Positions 8,472-18,150 of a stretch of 64,000 nucleotides of DNA are shown here, one piece after another. Each line of letters begins with the position of its first letter. Within the stretch, counting starts at the first letter, position 1. Both the position numbers and the translations under genes were made by a program. The stretch covers positions 12,201-76,200 of the forward strand of contig JASFYX010000037.1 in assembly GCA_045046885.1 (NCBI GenBank), in the 5' to 3' direction. The notes beneath the pieces were generated by a model, which did no database searches, was not told the origin of the DNA, and saw nothing but the letters and a program-made list of their open reading frames with translations. The stretch is from CG1-02-35-72 sp045046885 (GTDB lineage: Bacteria; Bacteroidota; Bacteroidia; Flavobacteriales; Flavobacteriaceae).

Positions 8472-9386
8472 ATGAGTCTGTCGCTAACCATATTAGGCTG
8501 TCATTCTGCCACGCCACGCACATTTGCCTACCCTACAGCCCAATTTTTAAGTATAAACAACGAACATTTTTTAATTGATTGCGGCGAAGGTACGCAAGTA
8601 CAACTGCGAAAGTTTAAAATTAAATTCAGTAAAATTTCTAGAATATTTATTTCGCACTTACACGGCGATCATTTTTACGGGCTCATTGGATTAATTTCTA
8701 CATTTAGTCTCTATAAACGCCCAACCGATTTGCATATTTACGGACCCAAAGGCATTAAAGAAATTACGAAATTACAATTAAAACTAGGTAAGTCATTTTT
8801 AAGTTACGAACTGATTTTTCACGAACTTACTTCCAAAAAAAGTGAACTCATTTTTGAAAATGACAAAGTGAGTGTTACCACCATTCCGCTCAACCATCGT
8901 GTTTATACAAACGGCTTTCTTTTTAAAGAAAAGAGAGGTGAACGCAAACTCGATATGAGGGCTGTCTCGAAAATTGAAGACATCAAAATTTGCGATTATC
9001 AAAACCTCAAAAACGCTAAAGATTTTAAATGTGACGATGGTACAATTATTAAAAACAAGGATTTAACCTTTAATCCACTTCCGCCCAAAAGTTATGCTTT
9101 TTGTAGTGACACAAGTTATAAACCCGATATTGTTCCTATTATCAATAATGTTGATTTATTGTATCACGAATCCACATTTTTAGAAGATAAATCTGTATTG
9201 GCAAAAAAAACTATGCATAGTACCGCGAAAGAAGCGGCTAAAATTGCCTGTGACGCAAAAGTCAGTCAACTAATTTTAGGGCATTTTTCAAGTCGATACG
9301 CCGACGAAAGTCTCTTTTTAGCAGAGGCATCCCCTATTTTTAAAGCTTCTATTTTGGCAAAAGAAGGCTTGTGTATTGAATTGTAA
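8472..9386 (+). CDS. rnz: Ribonuclease Z
   Basis: A 304-residue metallo-beta-lactamase fold nuclease that trims tRNA 3' ends. The zinc motif SHLHGDHFYGL puts HLHGDH at 62-67; a second ligand set is seen at YHESTFLED and the LILGHFSSRY segment near the C-terminus. The length matches the short bacterial RNase Z type. It is the last gene of the pyrR-pyrB run; no hairpin is obvious downstream. The CCA-adding enzyme family gene at 21.2 kb acts in the same tRNA maturation pathway, but the two are not linked as an operon. Confidence 0.94.
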   Translation: MSLSLTILGCHSATPRTFAYPTAQFLSINNEHFLIDCGEGTQVQLRKFKIKFSKISRIFISHLHGDHFYGLIGLISTFSLYKRPTDLHIYGPKGIKEITKLQLKLGKSFLSYELIFHELTSKKSELIFENDKVSVTTIPLNHRVYTNGFLFKEKRGERKLDMRAVSKIEDIKICDYQNLKNAKDFKCDDGTIIKNKDLTFNPLPPKSYAFCSDTSYKPDIVPIINNVDLLYHESTFLEDKSVLAKKTMHSTAKEAAKIACDAKVSQLILGHFSSRYADESLFLAEASPIFKASILAKEGLCIEL

Positions 9387-9451
9387 TACAATCCTATTCT
9401 ACACTCTTTAAATAATTTACCTATATTTAGCGACTGTTATCTTTATTTTAT

Positions 9452-11095
9452 ATGCCCGACTTTAAATCACCTATTGAAGCCTTTTTGTTTTGGGAAAACA
9501 AGCAGTCTGATAAAACATTTCTAAATCAACCTATTAACGGAGAATACCTGAGCTTTACCTATAAAGAGGCCGGAGAAGAAATCAGAAAAATAGCGCAGCA
9601 TTTAAAAAGCCTAAACATCTCCGAAAAGGGAAAAGTAGCCCTCTTTTCTAAAAATTGTGCCCATTGGGTAATGGCCGATTTGGCTATTATGATGGCCGGT
9701 TATGTGTCTGTTCCTATTTACCCGACTTTAAATGCAGATACAATTGCATATATTTTAAACCACAGCGAAGCCAAAGCTATTATTATTGGCAAATTAGACA
9801 ACTACGTCGCGCAAAAAGAAGCGATAAAAAATATTCCAAAGATTGGTATTTCACTTTACGATATTCAAGAAGAAAATACTTGGGAGACTATTGTTAAAGA
9901 AACCTCTTTAATAAAAGAGCCTACCTTTTTAAAAGAAGATGAGCTCTTTACTATCATATACACATCGGGTACTACAGGAACACCAAAAGGCGTCATGCAC
10001 AAGGTAAGTAGTTTTACACAGGTGGTCAAAACTGGTATTGAAGTATTTGACTTACCCAATTATCCACGCTTTTTTTCCTATTTACCACTATCACATATTG
10101 CTGAGCGTATAGGGATAGAAATGCATGGTATTTTTAGAGGAGCGTCCTTTACTTTTCCCGAATCTCTAGACACTTTTGCAGCCGATTTAGAGCGTGCACA
10201 ACCCCATTTATTTTTCGGAGTGCCACGTATTTATGCCAAATTCAAAGAAAAAATCCTCGAAAATATTCCACAAAAAAAATTAAATTTTATTCTTAAAATC
10301 CCCTTAATAAATAGTCTTTTTAAAAGTAAGCTAAAGAAAAAGTTGGGTTTGGGTCAATCTAAAATTAATTTTTCGGGCGCAGCCCCTATTGCTGTCAGCC
10401 TTATTAATTGGTATCAAAAAATTGGGGTTACCATCCACCAAGCTTATGGTATGACAGAAGATTGCGCTTTGTCGCATTTTAATCTGCCGGGTAATAATTT
10501 AGTAGGCTCTGTTGGGAAAGCACTTCCGGGCGTTACAACCAAACTTAGTGAAGCGGGTGAAATTTGTATAAAAAGTGACTGCCTCATGTTGGGTTACTAC
10601 AAAATGCCCGATGAAACCCAAGCGAGCTTTGATGCCGAAGGCTATTTAAAAACGGGCGATATTGGCGAATACAATCACGATTATTTGTTTATTACAGGAC
10701 GCATAAAAGACCAGTTTAAAACCGACAAAGGCAAATACATTGCGCCTGCGCCCATTGAATTAGAGTTTTTAAAAAACAGCGCTATCGAACAAATTTGTAT
10801 TGTAGGCATGGGCATTCCACAACCCATTGCCCTAATAACCTTATCTGAAAAAGCCGAAAAACAGGATAAAAAATATCTGAGTACCTCTTTAACCAAAACA
10901 CTCCAACAAATTAATCCGACTTTAGAAAAACACGAAAAAGTTGAAAAAATAGTTATTATGACTGAAGATTGGACAATTGAAAATGGGTTCTTAACACCCA
11001 CCCTAAAAACCAAACGCAACCAGATTGAAAAAATTCACCAACCCAAATACAGTATTTGGTTTAAACAAAAAGATACCGTCATCTATGAAAAATAA
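9452..11095 (+). CDS. AMP-binding acyl-CoA synthetase (long-chain fatty acid type)
   Basis: A 547-residue adenylate-forming enzyme that activates a carboxylic acid with ATP and CoA. The P-loop-like IIYTSGTTGTPKGVMH is at about 167-182, the YGMTED adenine motif near 335, and the TGDIGEY motif near 408. The pattern FFSYLPLSHIAERIG is typical of long-chain acyl-CoA synthetases in Bacteroidota, though the family is broad and the substrate cannot be assigned. The lid region after GRIKDQFKTDKGKYIAP is complete. The last 11 bases overlap the start of the penicillin acylase gene, which suggests cotranscription. Confidence 0.88.
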   Translation: MPDFKSPIEAFLFWENKQSDKTFLNQPINGEYLSFTYKEAGEEIRKIAQHLKSLNISEKGKVALFSKNCAHWVMADLAIMMAGYVSVPIYPTLNADTIAYILNHSEAKAIIIGKLDNYVAQKEAIKNIPKIGISLYDIQEENTWETIVKETSLIKEPTFLKEDELFTIIYTSGTTGTPKGVMHKVSSFTQVVKTGIEVFDLPNYPRFFSYLPLSHIAERIGIEMHGIFRGASFTFPESLDTFAADLERAQPHLFFGVPRIYAKFKEKILENIPQKKLNFILKIPLINSLFKSKLKKKLGLGQSKINFSGAAPIAVSLINWYQKIGVTIHQAYGMTEDCALSHFNLPGNNLVGSVGKALPGVTTKLSEAGEICIKSDCLMLGYYKMPDETQASFDAEGYLKTGDIGEYNHDYLFITGRIKDQFKTDKGKYIAPAPIELEFLKNSAIEQICIVGMGIPQPIALITLSEKAEKQDKKYLSTSLTKTLQQINPTLEKHEKVEKIVIMTEDWTIENGFLTPTLKTKRNQIEKIHQPKYSIWFKQKDTVIYEK

Positions 11096-13115
11096 ATTAA
11101 TCTTAATCATATTTCTTATAGGATTTCTGAGCTTATCGCAAGCCCAAATAAATCCTAAAAACATTGATATTGTCCGCGATAAATGGGGCGTCCCTCACAT
11201 TTACGGTAAAACCGATGCCGAAACGTCCTACGGTTTGGCGTGGGCGCATGCCGAAGACGATTTTAAAACCATTCAGCAAACACTTTTAGCGGGCAAAGGT
11301 TTACTGGGTAGAAAATTGGGTAAAAAAGGTGCCGCTATTGATTACTTTGTCAAACTCATCCGCGCAAGAGATATTGTCAACACAAAAATAAACACCCTTA
11401 CACCGCAATTCCGTAAAGTATTAAACGGATATGTACAAGGTATAAATGCTTATGCCAAAGCTCATAAAAAAGAGGTAACGCTTAGAAAACTTTTTCCGAT
11501 AACCGAAAAAGATTTACTGACATCGTATGTTATTTCGCTATCGGTAATGGACAAAGTAGATAGGGTAATTGGCGATTTATTCAAAAATAAAATAACCGAG
11601 AACCCCTACTCTATTTATGGCTCTAACGCTATTGCGATAAGTGCCAAAAAAACCACAAATGGCAAAACCTTTTTAGACATCAACTCTCATCAACCGCTTA
11701 ACGGACCCGCCTCTTGGTACGAAGCCCATTTAAACAGTGAAGAAGGTTGGAATATTTTAGGGGGTTTATTTGCAGGCGGCACAACCGTTTTTCAAGGTGT
11801 TACACCCAATTTAGCTTGGGGACATACCGTTAATTATCCCGATAAGGTGGATGTTTTTAAACTCAAAACGCATCCTACAAAAGAAAATTATTATGAATTT
11901 GACGGCAAGTGGCTGCCTTTAGAAGTGAAAAAAGTTAAACTAAAAGTCAAAATTTTAGGCATCCCAATTGGCGTTAAAAAGAAAGCTTATTGGAGTGTTT
12001 ACGGCGCTACCGTTAAAAACGATTCGGGTTATTACAGCGTGCGTTTTGCCGCCAATATGGGTATAAAAGCCCCCGAACAATGGTATTACATGAACAAAGC
12101 TCAAAATTTCAGTCAGTTTAAAAAAGCACTTAAAATGACGGCCATAACCGGATTTAATATTGTGTATGCCGACAAATACGATACTATTTTTTATGTGAGT
12201 AATGGCAAAATCCCGATTAGAAATACTCGCTATGACTGGACAAAAGTACTGCCCGGCAATACCTCAAAAACTTTATGGAAAAGCTTTCATCCTTTTGCCG
12301 ATTTGCCACAGATTCTCAATCCGAAATCGGGTTATGTATTTAATATGAACAATACCGTTTACAATGCCAGTGGCGACAACGATAATTTATCGCCTATGGA
12401 TTTAGACCAAACTATGGGCTATCCGTTTAAAGACAACAACCGCAGCATCAGATTTCAGCAACTTATTCATAAATTAGATAAATTATCTTATACCGATTTT
12501 AAACGTATAAAGTATGACATTACCTTACCCGATTCGTTGTATTATAACTTAGATGCCAATGTTTTTTTTAGGCTTAAACCCAGTCAACACCCCAATATAA
12601 AAAACTACTTAGAAGGACTTCAAAAATGGAACCGTACCACCAACAAAGACAGTTACGGGGCCACTCTTTTTAAAGTTATTTACGATGTTATAGCACGTGG
12701 TAGTTATAAAAAAATAACTACAAAAAATGCTCCGCAAATTGTAACCAAAGCCCAAGCTCATTTACTGGAAAATTTTAAGACAATTCACGTTAAGTTGGGC
12801 ACTTATCAAGTTCACCAACGCGGTAATGTAGAACTCCCCGTAGAAGGTTTACCCGACGTTATTGCTGCCACACACACACGACCGTATAAAAACAAAGAAC
12901 GGATTTTTGCAGGCGAATCGCATATTATTTTGGTCCAATTCGATAAAAATGGGCCGGTTTTCGAAACCGTCAATGCCTATGGTGCTACGAATAATCCGAA
13001 AAGAAAACACTACACAGATCAAATGAAGCTGTATGTAAATCACAAGCTCAAAAAAATGACTTTGAATAAAACTGAGATTTATAAAAACGCAGAATCTATT
13101 TACCATCCCGAATAA
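11085..13115 (+). CDS. Secreted penicillin acylase family N-terminal-nucleophile hydrolase
   Basis: A 676-residue precursor. I use the ATG at 11085 because it directly opens a signal peptide (MKNKLILIIFLIGFLSLSQAQ); a longer in-frame start 60 bases earlier would add a polar stretch before it. The early IVRDKWGVPHIYGKTDAETSYG segment is the classic family N-terminus. The autocatalytic cleavage site is likely at Gly-Ser180 (GSNAIAIS), where Ser becomes the beta-chain N-terminal nucleophile. The family hydrolyses amides such as penicillins, acyl-homoserine lactones or other N-acyl compounds; the natural substrate here is unknown. It overlaps the acyl-CoA synthetase gene by 11 bases. Confidence 0.9.
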   Translation: MKNKLILIIFLIGFLSLSQAQINPKNIDIVRDKWGVPHIYGKTDAETSYGLAWAHAEDDFKTIQQTLLAGKGLLGRKLGKKGAAIDYFVKLIRARDIVNTKINTLTPQFRKVLNGYVQGINAYAKAHKKEVTLRKLFPITEKDLLTSYVISLSVMDKVDRVIGDLFKNKITENPYSIYGSNAIAISAKKTTNGKTFLDINSHQPLNGPASWYEAHLNSEEGWNILGGLFAGGTTVFQGVTPNLAWGHTVNYPDKVDVFKLKTHPTKENYYEFDGKWLPLEVKKVKLKVKILGIPIGVKKKAYWSVYGATVKNDSGYYSVRFAANMGIKAPEQWYYMNKAQNFSQFKKALKMTAITGFNIVYADKYDTIFYVSNGKIPIRNTRYDWTKVLPGNTSKTLWKSFHPFADLPQILNPKSGYVFNMNNTVYNASGDNDNLSPMDLDQTMGYPFKDNNRSIRFQQLIHKLDKLSYTDFKRIKYDITLPDSLYYNLDANVFFRLKPSQHPNIKNYLEGLQKWNRTTNKDSYGATLFKVIYDVIARGSYKKITTKNAPQIVTKAQAHLLENFKTIHVKLGTYQVHQRGNVELPVEGLPDVIAATHTRPYKNKERIFAGESHIILVQFDKNGPVFETVNAYGATNNPKRKHYTDQMKLYVNHKLKKMTLNKTEIYKNAESIYHPE

Positions 13116-13185
13116 TATTTTTATGGCACAGGTTTTGTATTGCTAAAAACAAGTCTTTTTATTAACTCTTTAAATTTTAGCGCCC

Positions 13186-13923
13186 ATGAAATCTGTATTC
13201 TTTGCCTTGTTTTTAAGTCTTTCGAGCATCACCTTTAGTCAAACCCATCAAAACGGATTAATAATCCCACGTAATTTTCATCTCGACACTTTTGATAATT
13301 ATTGTTGTGTCTTTGCACCGACCTATGGTTTTAGTCTTTACGATGCGCCAAACGGCAATAAAATAGGTAAAGTTGTACAAAAACAAAATGCCAATTTGGT
13401 TCTTACAGAAAGCTATGTAATTGCTTTGTCTAACGGCGTTTCAAATATCTATAAAAACTTTAATCAAGGCCTTACCGAAGTTGGTTACGAGCTCTTTGCC
13501 ATGTCTTTTTTTAAAGCTAAAAATGGCTTTGTAAAAGTTTTCGATAAAAAATCGTCTTATTGGTTAAAGGTGTCTGAGATTGAAGAGGCGGGTTACAAAG
13601 CTACTAATTGGCAAGATTTTTTAGTCGAAAACAACAACAAACTATTGGGTTATTACGCCAACAAACCCGGGCTCAACTTGCGTTCTGAACCGACAAGAGA
13701 TGCCAAAGTTTTAAAAACATTACGCGGCGATTTATTCGAAATTCAGCTTCAAAAAGAAGCTCAAGGCAATTGGAATAAAGTTAAAGTTATAAAATACCAA
13801 GAGCATCCCTGTAAAGGTAATTTGAGCAAAGATGAAAATATTGAATACATTTTAGAGGGCTGGATAAAAACCATTGACGACAGCGGGACGCCCAATGTGT
13901 GGTACTACGCACGTGGTTGTTAA
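13186..13923 (+). CDS. Secreted SH3-like domain protein
   Basis: A 245-residue protein with an N-terminal signal peptide (MKSVFFALFLSLSSITFSQ). The C-terminal part, from about residue 160, contains YYANKPGLNLRSEPTRDAKV followed by LRGDLFEIQL, the pattern of a bacterial SH3 (SH3b) domain that often binds cell wall or a protein. The rest has no family I recognise, although a first weak repeat around YGFSLYDAPNGNKIGKVV may be a second SH3-like unit. Probably periplasmic. Its stop overlaps by 3 bases with the stop of the convergent CoA-binding gene. Confidence 0.75.
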   Translation: MKSVFFALFLSLSSITFSQTHQNGLIIPRNFHLDTFDNYCCVFAPTYGFSLYDAPNGNKIGKVVQKQNANLVLTESYVIALSNGVSNIYKNFNQGLTEVGYELFAMSFFKAKNGFVKVFDKKSSYWLKVSEIEEAGYKATNWQDFLVENNNKLLGYYANKPGLNLRSEPTRDAKVLKTLRGDLFEIQLQKEAQGNWNKVKVIKYQEHPCKGNLSKDENIEYILEGWIKTIDDSGTPNVWYYARGC

Positions 13924-14282
13924 TATTGATTTGTAGCCAACAAAGTTAAAGTACAAGCGACTTCAAAAGCAATATTATTTTGTTTGAGTAAAGTCATCAA
14001 TTCCGGGTTTTCTGTCCCCGGATTAAAAATCACCCGTCTAGGCTTTAAGGCTATTATGTAAGTGTAATAGTCTTTTTGACGTTTGGGATTTAAATAAAGT
14101 GTTACTGTATCAATACCGTTATAAAGCGGTTTACCTACTTCAATAGTTACACCGTTCACTTCTCCTTTCCTTAAACCGACTGCTTTAGTCTTAAAATTGT
14201 GAGCCCTAAGTTTATGTATTGCCATATTAGAATAGCGTTCTTCTTTTAAAGAAGCGCCCAAAACCAAAGTGTAATTCTTCAT
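13920..14282 (-). CDS. CoA-binding domain protein (YccU-like)
   Basis: A 120-residue single-domain protein of the CoA_binding_2 type, a Rossmann fold related to the N-terminus of succinyl-CoA synthetase alpha. The nucleotide-binding start TLVLGASLKEERYSNMA and the later ALKPRRVIFNPGTENPEL match the family (typically PG.ENEE). I start at the ATG at 14282 because the sequence from there begins at the first beta strand; a longer frame would add 14 unrelated residues. Function in bacteria is undefined. Confidence 0.82.
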   Translation of the reverse strand: MKNYTLVLGASLKEERYSNMAIHKLRAHNFKTKAVGLRKGEVNGVTIEVGKPLYNGIDTVTLYLNPKRQKDYYTYIIALKPRRVIFNPGTENPELMTLLKQNNIAFEVACTLTLLATNQY

Positions 14283-14359
14283 TTTCTCATAATGTTTTAC
14301 ATAAAGGCAAAGATAAAAATACAACTAACAAAATCGCGTATAATAAACTTTTAACGCTT

Positions 14360-14367
14360 TAAATTTG
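14360..14367 (+). promoter_or_regulatory. TAnnTTTG promoter box before sodium/alanine symporter
   Basis: TAAATTTG matches the -7 element and lies about 60 bases before the symporter ATG. Confidence 0.45.
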
Positions 14368-14427
14368 TGGCAACCTGTTTTTTTTAAGATATTAGCCAGC
14401 TACAATTAAAACTTACACTTAAATATT

Positions 14428-16011
14428 ATGAAAAAAAGACTCTTATCACTGTTTTTTTTGGTATCACCGTTCTTAATTTTTGCGCAAAGTACTTCAGAAA
14501 AAATAGATGCCACGTTTAAAGCATACACTTCTTGGTTTGTCGATCTCGTTTTTTATGCCATCCCTTTTTCGGATACGGTTCAAATTCCTTGGGTACTTAT
14601 TGTCCTTATCGGAGGTGCTACTTATTTTACTATTACTTTTAACTTTGCACAATTCAGACTGTTTAAAACCTCTATAAAAGTTGTTAGAGGTGACTATGAC
14701 GATATTGACGAGCAAGGTGCTCAGGAGGTTCATCCTTCTGAGGACGACTTAACTGTAGTTGATGGCGATTTACCCGAAACAATAAAAGTAGAAGGCCATC
14801 ACGGCGAAGTATCGCATTTTCAAGCTTTAACAGCGGCTTTATCGGCAACTGTAGGATTGGGAAATATTGCGGGTGTAGCTGTAGCCATAGCTATTGGTGG
14901 TCCTGGAGCTACTTTTTGGATGATTTTAGCCGGACTTTTAGGTATGGCTTCTAAGTTTGCCGAATGTACCTTAGGTGTAAAATACCGCGATGTTGGACCA
15001 GATGGTACCGTTTATGGTGGGCCGATGTATTATTTATCAAAAGGACTTAAAGAAAAAGGTCTAGGAAAATTAGGAAAAGTTTTAGCTGTCTTTTTTGCTG
15101 TTATGGTTATTGGCGGATCGTTTGGTGGTGGCAATATGTTTCAGGCCAATCAAGCAGCAGCCCAATTTGTCCAATTATTTGGATTAACAAATGCTAATGC
15201 CGGATTATATTTTGGTTTGGTGATGGCTGTTATTGTAGCCGTTGTTATTATAGGCGGTATAAAACGCATAGCCTCTGTTACAGAAAAAATCGTACCCTTT
15301 ATGGCTGTCATTTACGTAGGAGCTGCTCTTGTTATTTTAGCCTTAGAATTTAAATTAATTCCACAAGCCCTTAGATTAATTTTTGATGGTGCCTTTTCTG
15401 TGGTAGGTATTACAGGTGGTTTTATTGGTGTATTAATTCAAGGCTTTAAACGAGGTACATTCTCTAACGAAGCCGGTGTGGGTTCTGCTGCTATTGCACA
15501 CTCTGCCGTAAAAACCAAATATCCTGCTAGTGAAGGTATAGTGGCTTTACTTGAACCTTTTATAGATACTGTTGTTATTTGTACAATGACCGCTCTTGTA
15601 TTGGTTATTACCAATATAAAGGGAGGCTATTTTGAATATGGTACTGAAATAAGTAAAGGTGTTGAGTTAACAGCTACTGCTTTTGATTATGTTATCCCAC
15701 ATTTTTCTATAGTGCTTACCATTGCCGTTATTCTTTTCGCCTTCTCAACTATGATTTCTTGGTCTTATTATGGTATGCAAGGATGGAAATTCTTATTTGG
15801 TAAAGGCAAAGTAACCGACTTGGTTTATAAACTTTTATTCCTATTTTTTGTTGTTATTGGTGCTTCTATCAAGTTAGGTTCTGTTTTAAATTTTTCAGAT
15901 TCTATGATATTTGCTATGGTAGTGCCCAATATGATAGGTCTCGTTTTACTATCTCCAAAAATTAAAGAAGAATTAGCCAGATATTTAAAAGCTATTAAGG
16001 TTAAAAAATAA
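14428..16011 (+). CDS. Sodium:alanine/glycine symporter (AGCS family)
   Basis: A 527-residue inner membrane transporter importing alanine or glycine with sodium. AGCS marks include ALSATVGLGNIAGVAVAI near residue 140, GGPGATFWM, KFAECTLGVKYR and KRGTFSNEAGVGSAAIAHS around 345. Two oddities are typical for Bacteroidota members: an N-terminal signal-like segment (MKKRLLSLFFLVSPFLIFAQ), and an acidic soluble insert at about 88-125 (DDIDEQGAQE ... DLTVVDGDLPETIK) between the first helices. It stands alone, with its own promoter box upstream. Confidence 0.92.
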   Translation: MKKRLLSLFFLVSPFLIFAQSTSEKIDATFKAYTSWFVDLVFYAIPFSDTVQIPWVLIVLIGGATYFTITFNFAQFRLFKTSIKVVRGDYDDIDEQGAQEVHPSEDDLTVVDGDLPETIKVEGHHGEVSHFQALTAALSATVGLGNIAGVAVAIAIGGPGATFWMILAGLLGMASKFAECTLGVKYRDVGPDGTVYGGPMYYLSKGLKEKGLGKLGKVLAVFFAVMVIGGSFGGGNMFQANQAAAQFVQLFGLTNANAGLYFGLVMAVIVAVVIIGGIKRIASVTEKIVPFMAVIYVGAALVILALEFKLIPQALRLIFDGAFSVVGITGGFIGVLIQGFKRGTFSNEAGVGSAAIAHSAVKTKYPASEGIVALLEPFIDTVVICTMTALVLVITNIKGGYFEYGTEISKGVELTATAFDYVIPHFSIVLTIAVILFAFSTMISWSYYGMQGWKFLFGKGKVTDLVYKLLFLFFVVIGASIKLGSVLNFSDSMIFAMVVPNMIGLVLLSPKIKEELARYLKAIKVKK

Positions 16012-16050
16012 TTTGTAATTTTAGGAAGCCAAATTAAAGGCTTTCTAAAA

Positions 16051-16911
16051 ATGAAAAATATTAAATCCCATTTCTGGTATAACAATCGCCAACGGAATGG
16101 GATTTTATTTTTGGTGATACTCATCATAGCTGTACAAATTGCTTATTTTACCATAGATTTTAAGTCAAGTAAAGCCAGTGTTCTTACCAATGCCGAAATT
16201 GACAGTCTTCAAGGAAAAATTGACAGTTTAAAAGGACTTAAAGCCAAACCCTTTAAATATGTTATTAGACCTTTTAATCCTAGTTTTTTAACAGGTTATA
16301 AGGCCTATACTTTAGGTTTAAATACCACCGAAATAGACAAACTTTTAGCATTTCGTAAAAAAGGAAAATACATCAATTCAGCTACACAATTTCAAAAGGT
16401 GACTAGTGTCAGCGACAGCTTATTAAAAGTTTTGAAACCCTTGTTTAAATTTCCAGATTGGCTTGTTAAACAACAAAAAGAAGCCAAAGAAAAACGCAGA
16501 AAAGCACTCATTATTAAAAATATAAATACAGCTATTGCACAAGATTTGGTGGTTATAAAAGGGGTTGGTATTAAAACAGCCAATCGCATTATCAATTACA
16601 GAAATCAGCTCAAAGGCTTTACTTTTAAAAAACAATTGTACGAAGTCTATTACCTCGATACCATAGTGGCAGACCGCGTACTTAAACAATTTAAAATTTT
16701 TGAAAAACCAGCCATTGAAAAGTTAAATATAAACACAGCTAGCTTTAAAGAAGTTTTACATTTACCATATATTGATTATGCCCTTACCAAAAAAATATTT
16801 GAATATCGCGATGAAGTTGCAGAAATTCAAAATATAGAAGAATTTAAAAATATTGAAGGCTTTCCTATTGATAAATTTGACAGAATTGCCCTATATTTGA
16901 AAGCCGAATGA
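16051..16911 (+). CDS. Helix-hairpin-helix (ComEA-like) protein with N-terminal membrane anchor
   Basis: A 286-residue protein with one hydrophobic segment at about residues 17-33 (FLVILIIAVQIAYF), then three ComEA-like helix-hairpin-helix units: LGLNTTEIDKLLAFRKKGKYI, VVIKGVGIKTANRIINYRNQL and LNINTASFKEVLHLPYIDYA. ComEA-type domains bind DNA nonspecifically and act in DNA uptake, but many Bacteroidota carry such a protein without a demonstrated competence role. It follows the symporter by 39 bases and precedes the acyl-CoA dehydrogenase. Confidence 0.85.
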   Translation: MKNIKSHFWYNNRQRNGILFLVILIIAVQIAYFTIDFKSSKASVLTNAEIDSLQGKIDSLKGLKAKPFKYVIRPFNPSFLTGYKAYTLGLNTTEIDKLLAFRKKGKYINSATQFQKVTSVSDSLLKVLKPLFKFPDWLVKQQKEAKEKRRKALIIKNINTAIAQDLVVIKGVGIKTANRIINYRNQLKGFTFKKQLYEVYYLDTIVADRVLKQFKIFEKPAIEKLNINTASFKEVLHLPYIDYALTKKIFEYRDEVAEIQNIEEFKNIEGFPIDKFDRIALYLKAE

Positions 16912-16960
16912 AAAGTCATTTAAAGACTCTTTTTTCTATCAATTTATTACACTTTCTATT

Positions 16961-18100
16961 ATGAATTTTGAGACTTCTGAAACACAAAAAATGATTGCCG
17001 AGTCTATAAGAGACTTTGCTAAACAGCATATCACACCCTTTATGATGGACTGGGATGAAAAACAAATTTTCCCAGTAGAACTTTTTCACAAACTAGGCGA
17101 AATGGGCTTTATGGGTGTTTTTGTCCCTGAAAAATATGGTGGTTCTGGTCTGGGCTATCACGAATATATAACGGTTATAGAAGAAATTTCTAAAGTCGAT
17201 TCTTCAATTGGCCTCTCTGTTGCCGCTCATAATTCACTTTGTACAGGTCATATAAACTATTTTGGAAATGAAGAACAAAAAATGAAATGGTTGCCTAAAT
17301 TGGCTTCGGGCGAATGGATTGGTGCTTGGGGTTTGACCGAACACAACACAGGTTCAGATGCGGGCGGTATGAATACTACAGCCAAAAAAGACGGTGATTA
17401 TTACATTCTTAACGGTGCTAAAAATTTCATTACCCACGCTATTAGCGGAAATATTACCGTTGTCATGGCGCGAACTGGTGAGAAAGGCGGAAAACGCAGT
17501 GTCTCTGCCTTTGTAGTAGAAAAAGGCACTCCCGGATTTACATCAGGTAAAAAAGAAAACAAATTGGGCATGCGTGCTTCTGAAACAGCCGAACTTATAT
17601 TTGACAATTGTCGCATCTCTAAAGATAATTTGCTTGGCGCTGAAGGCGATGGTTTTGTTCAGGCTTTAAAAGTGTTAGATGGCGGGCGTATTTCTATTGG
17701 CGCACTTTCTTTAGGAATTGCTAAAGGGGCTTACGAAGCGGCTCTTAAATACTCTAAAGAACGTGTACAGTTTGGCAAACCGATTAGTGCGTTTCAAGGT
17801 ATTTCTTTTAAACTAGCAGATATGGCTACAGAAATTGAGTGCTCTGAACTATTATTACACAAAGCTGCTAGCTATAAAAACCAAAACAAACCTATGACAA
17901 AAATTGGCGCCATGGCTAAAATGTACGCTTCAGAAGCTTGTGTAAGAATTTCTACAGAAGCCATTCAAATTCACGGTGGCTATGGCTATACAAAAGACTA
18001 TCCTGTAGAAAAATTTTACCGCGATTCTAAATTATGTACCATTGGCGAAGGTACGACTGAGATTCAAAAAGTAGTGATAGCTAGGAGTATTTTAAAGTAA
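16961..18100 (+). CDS. Acyl-CoA dehydrogenase
   Basis: A 379-residue FAD flavoenzyme that oxidises a short- or medium-chain acyl-CoA. Motifs present are GAWGLTEHNTGSDAGG near 125, the flavin-binding FITHA segment, KLGMRASETAEL, RVQFGKPISAFQGISFKLADMA, and the C-terminal IHGGYGYTKDYPVEK followed by IGEGTTEIQ, whose glutamate is the catalytic base in butyryl-CoA dehydrogenase-type members. The length is standard. A strong hairpin pair follows at 18104-18186, so transcription probably ends there. Confidence 0.93.
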   Translation: MNFETSETQKMIAESIRDFAKQHITPFMMDWDEKQIFPVELFHKLGEMGFMGVFVPEKYGGSGLGYHEYITVIEEISKVDSSIGLSVAAHNSLCTGHINYFGNEEQKMKWLPKLASGEWIGAWGLTEHNTGSDAGGMNTTAKKDGDYYILNGAKNFITHAISGNITVVMARTGEKGGKRSVSAFVVEKGTPGFTSGKKENKLGMRASETAELIFDNCRISKDNLLGAEGDGFVQALKVLDGGRISIGALSLGIAKGAYEAALKYSKERVQFGKPISAFQGISFKLADMATEIECSELLLHKAASYKNQNKPMTKIGAMAKMYASEACVRISTEAIQIHGGYGYTKDYPVEKFYRDSKLCTIGEGTTEIQKVVIARSILK

Positions 18101-18103
18101 ATT

Positions 18104-18137
18104 ATTGATACGATGACTTTGGAGTCATCGTATCAAT
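18104..18137. repeat. Perfect 15-bp inverted repeat (hairpin)
   Basis: Positions 18104-18118 and 18123-18137 are exact reverse complements around the four-base loop ttgg. It lies 4 bases past the acyl-CoA dehydrogenase stop and has no T-run after it, so it may be a transcript 3'-end stabiliser or a binding site rather than a terminator. Confidence 0.7.
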
Positions 18138-18150
18138 CTAATTACAAGTC

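Noticed and set aside
11025..11084. Longer start for the penicillin acylase
   Set aside because: It would add 20 polar residues in front of a clear signal peptide and lies within the acyl-CoA synthetase coding end.
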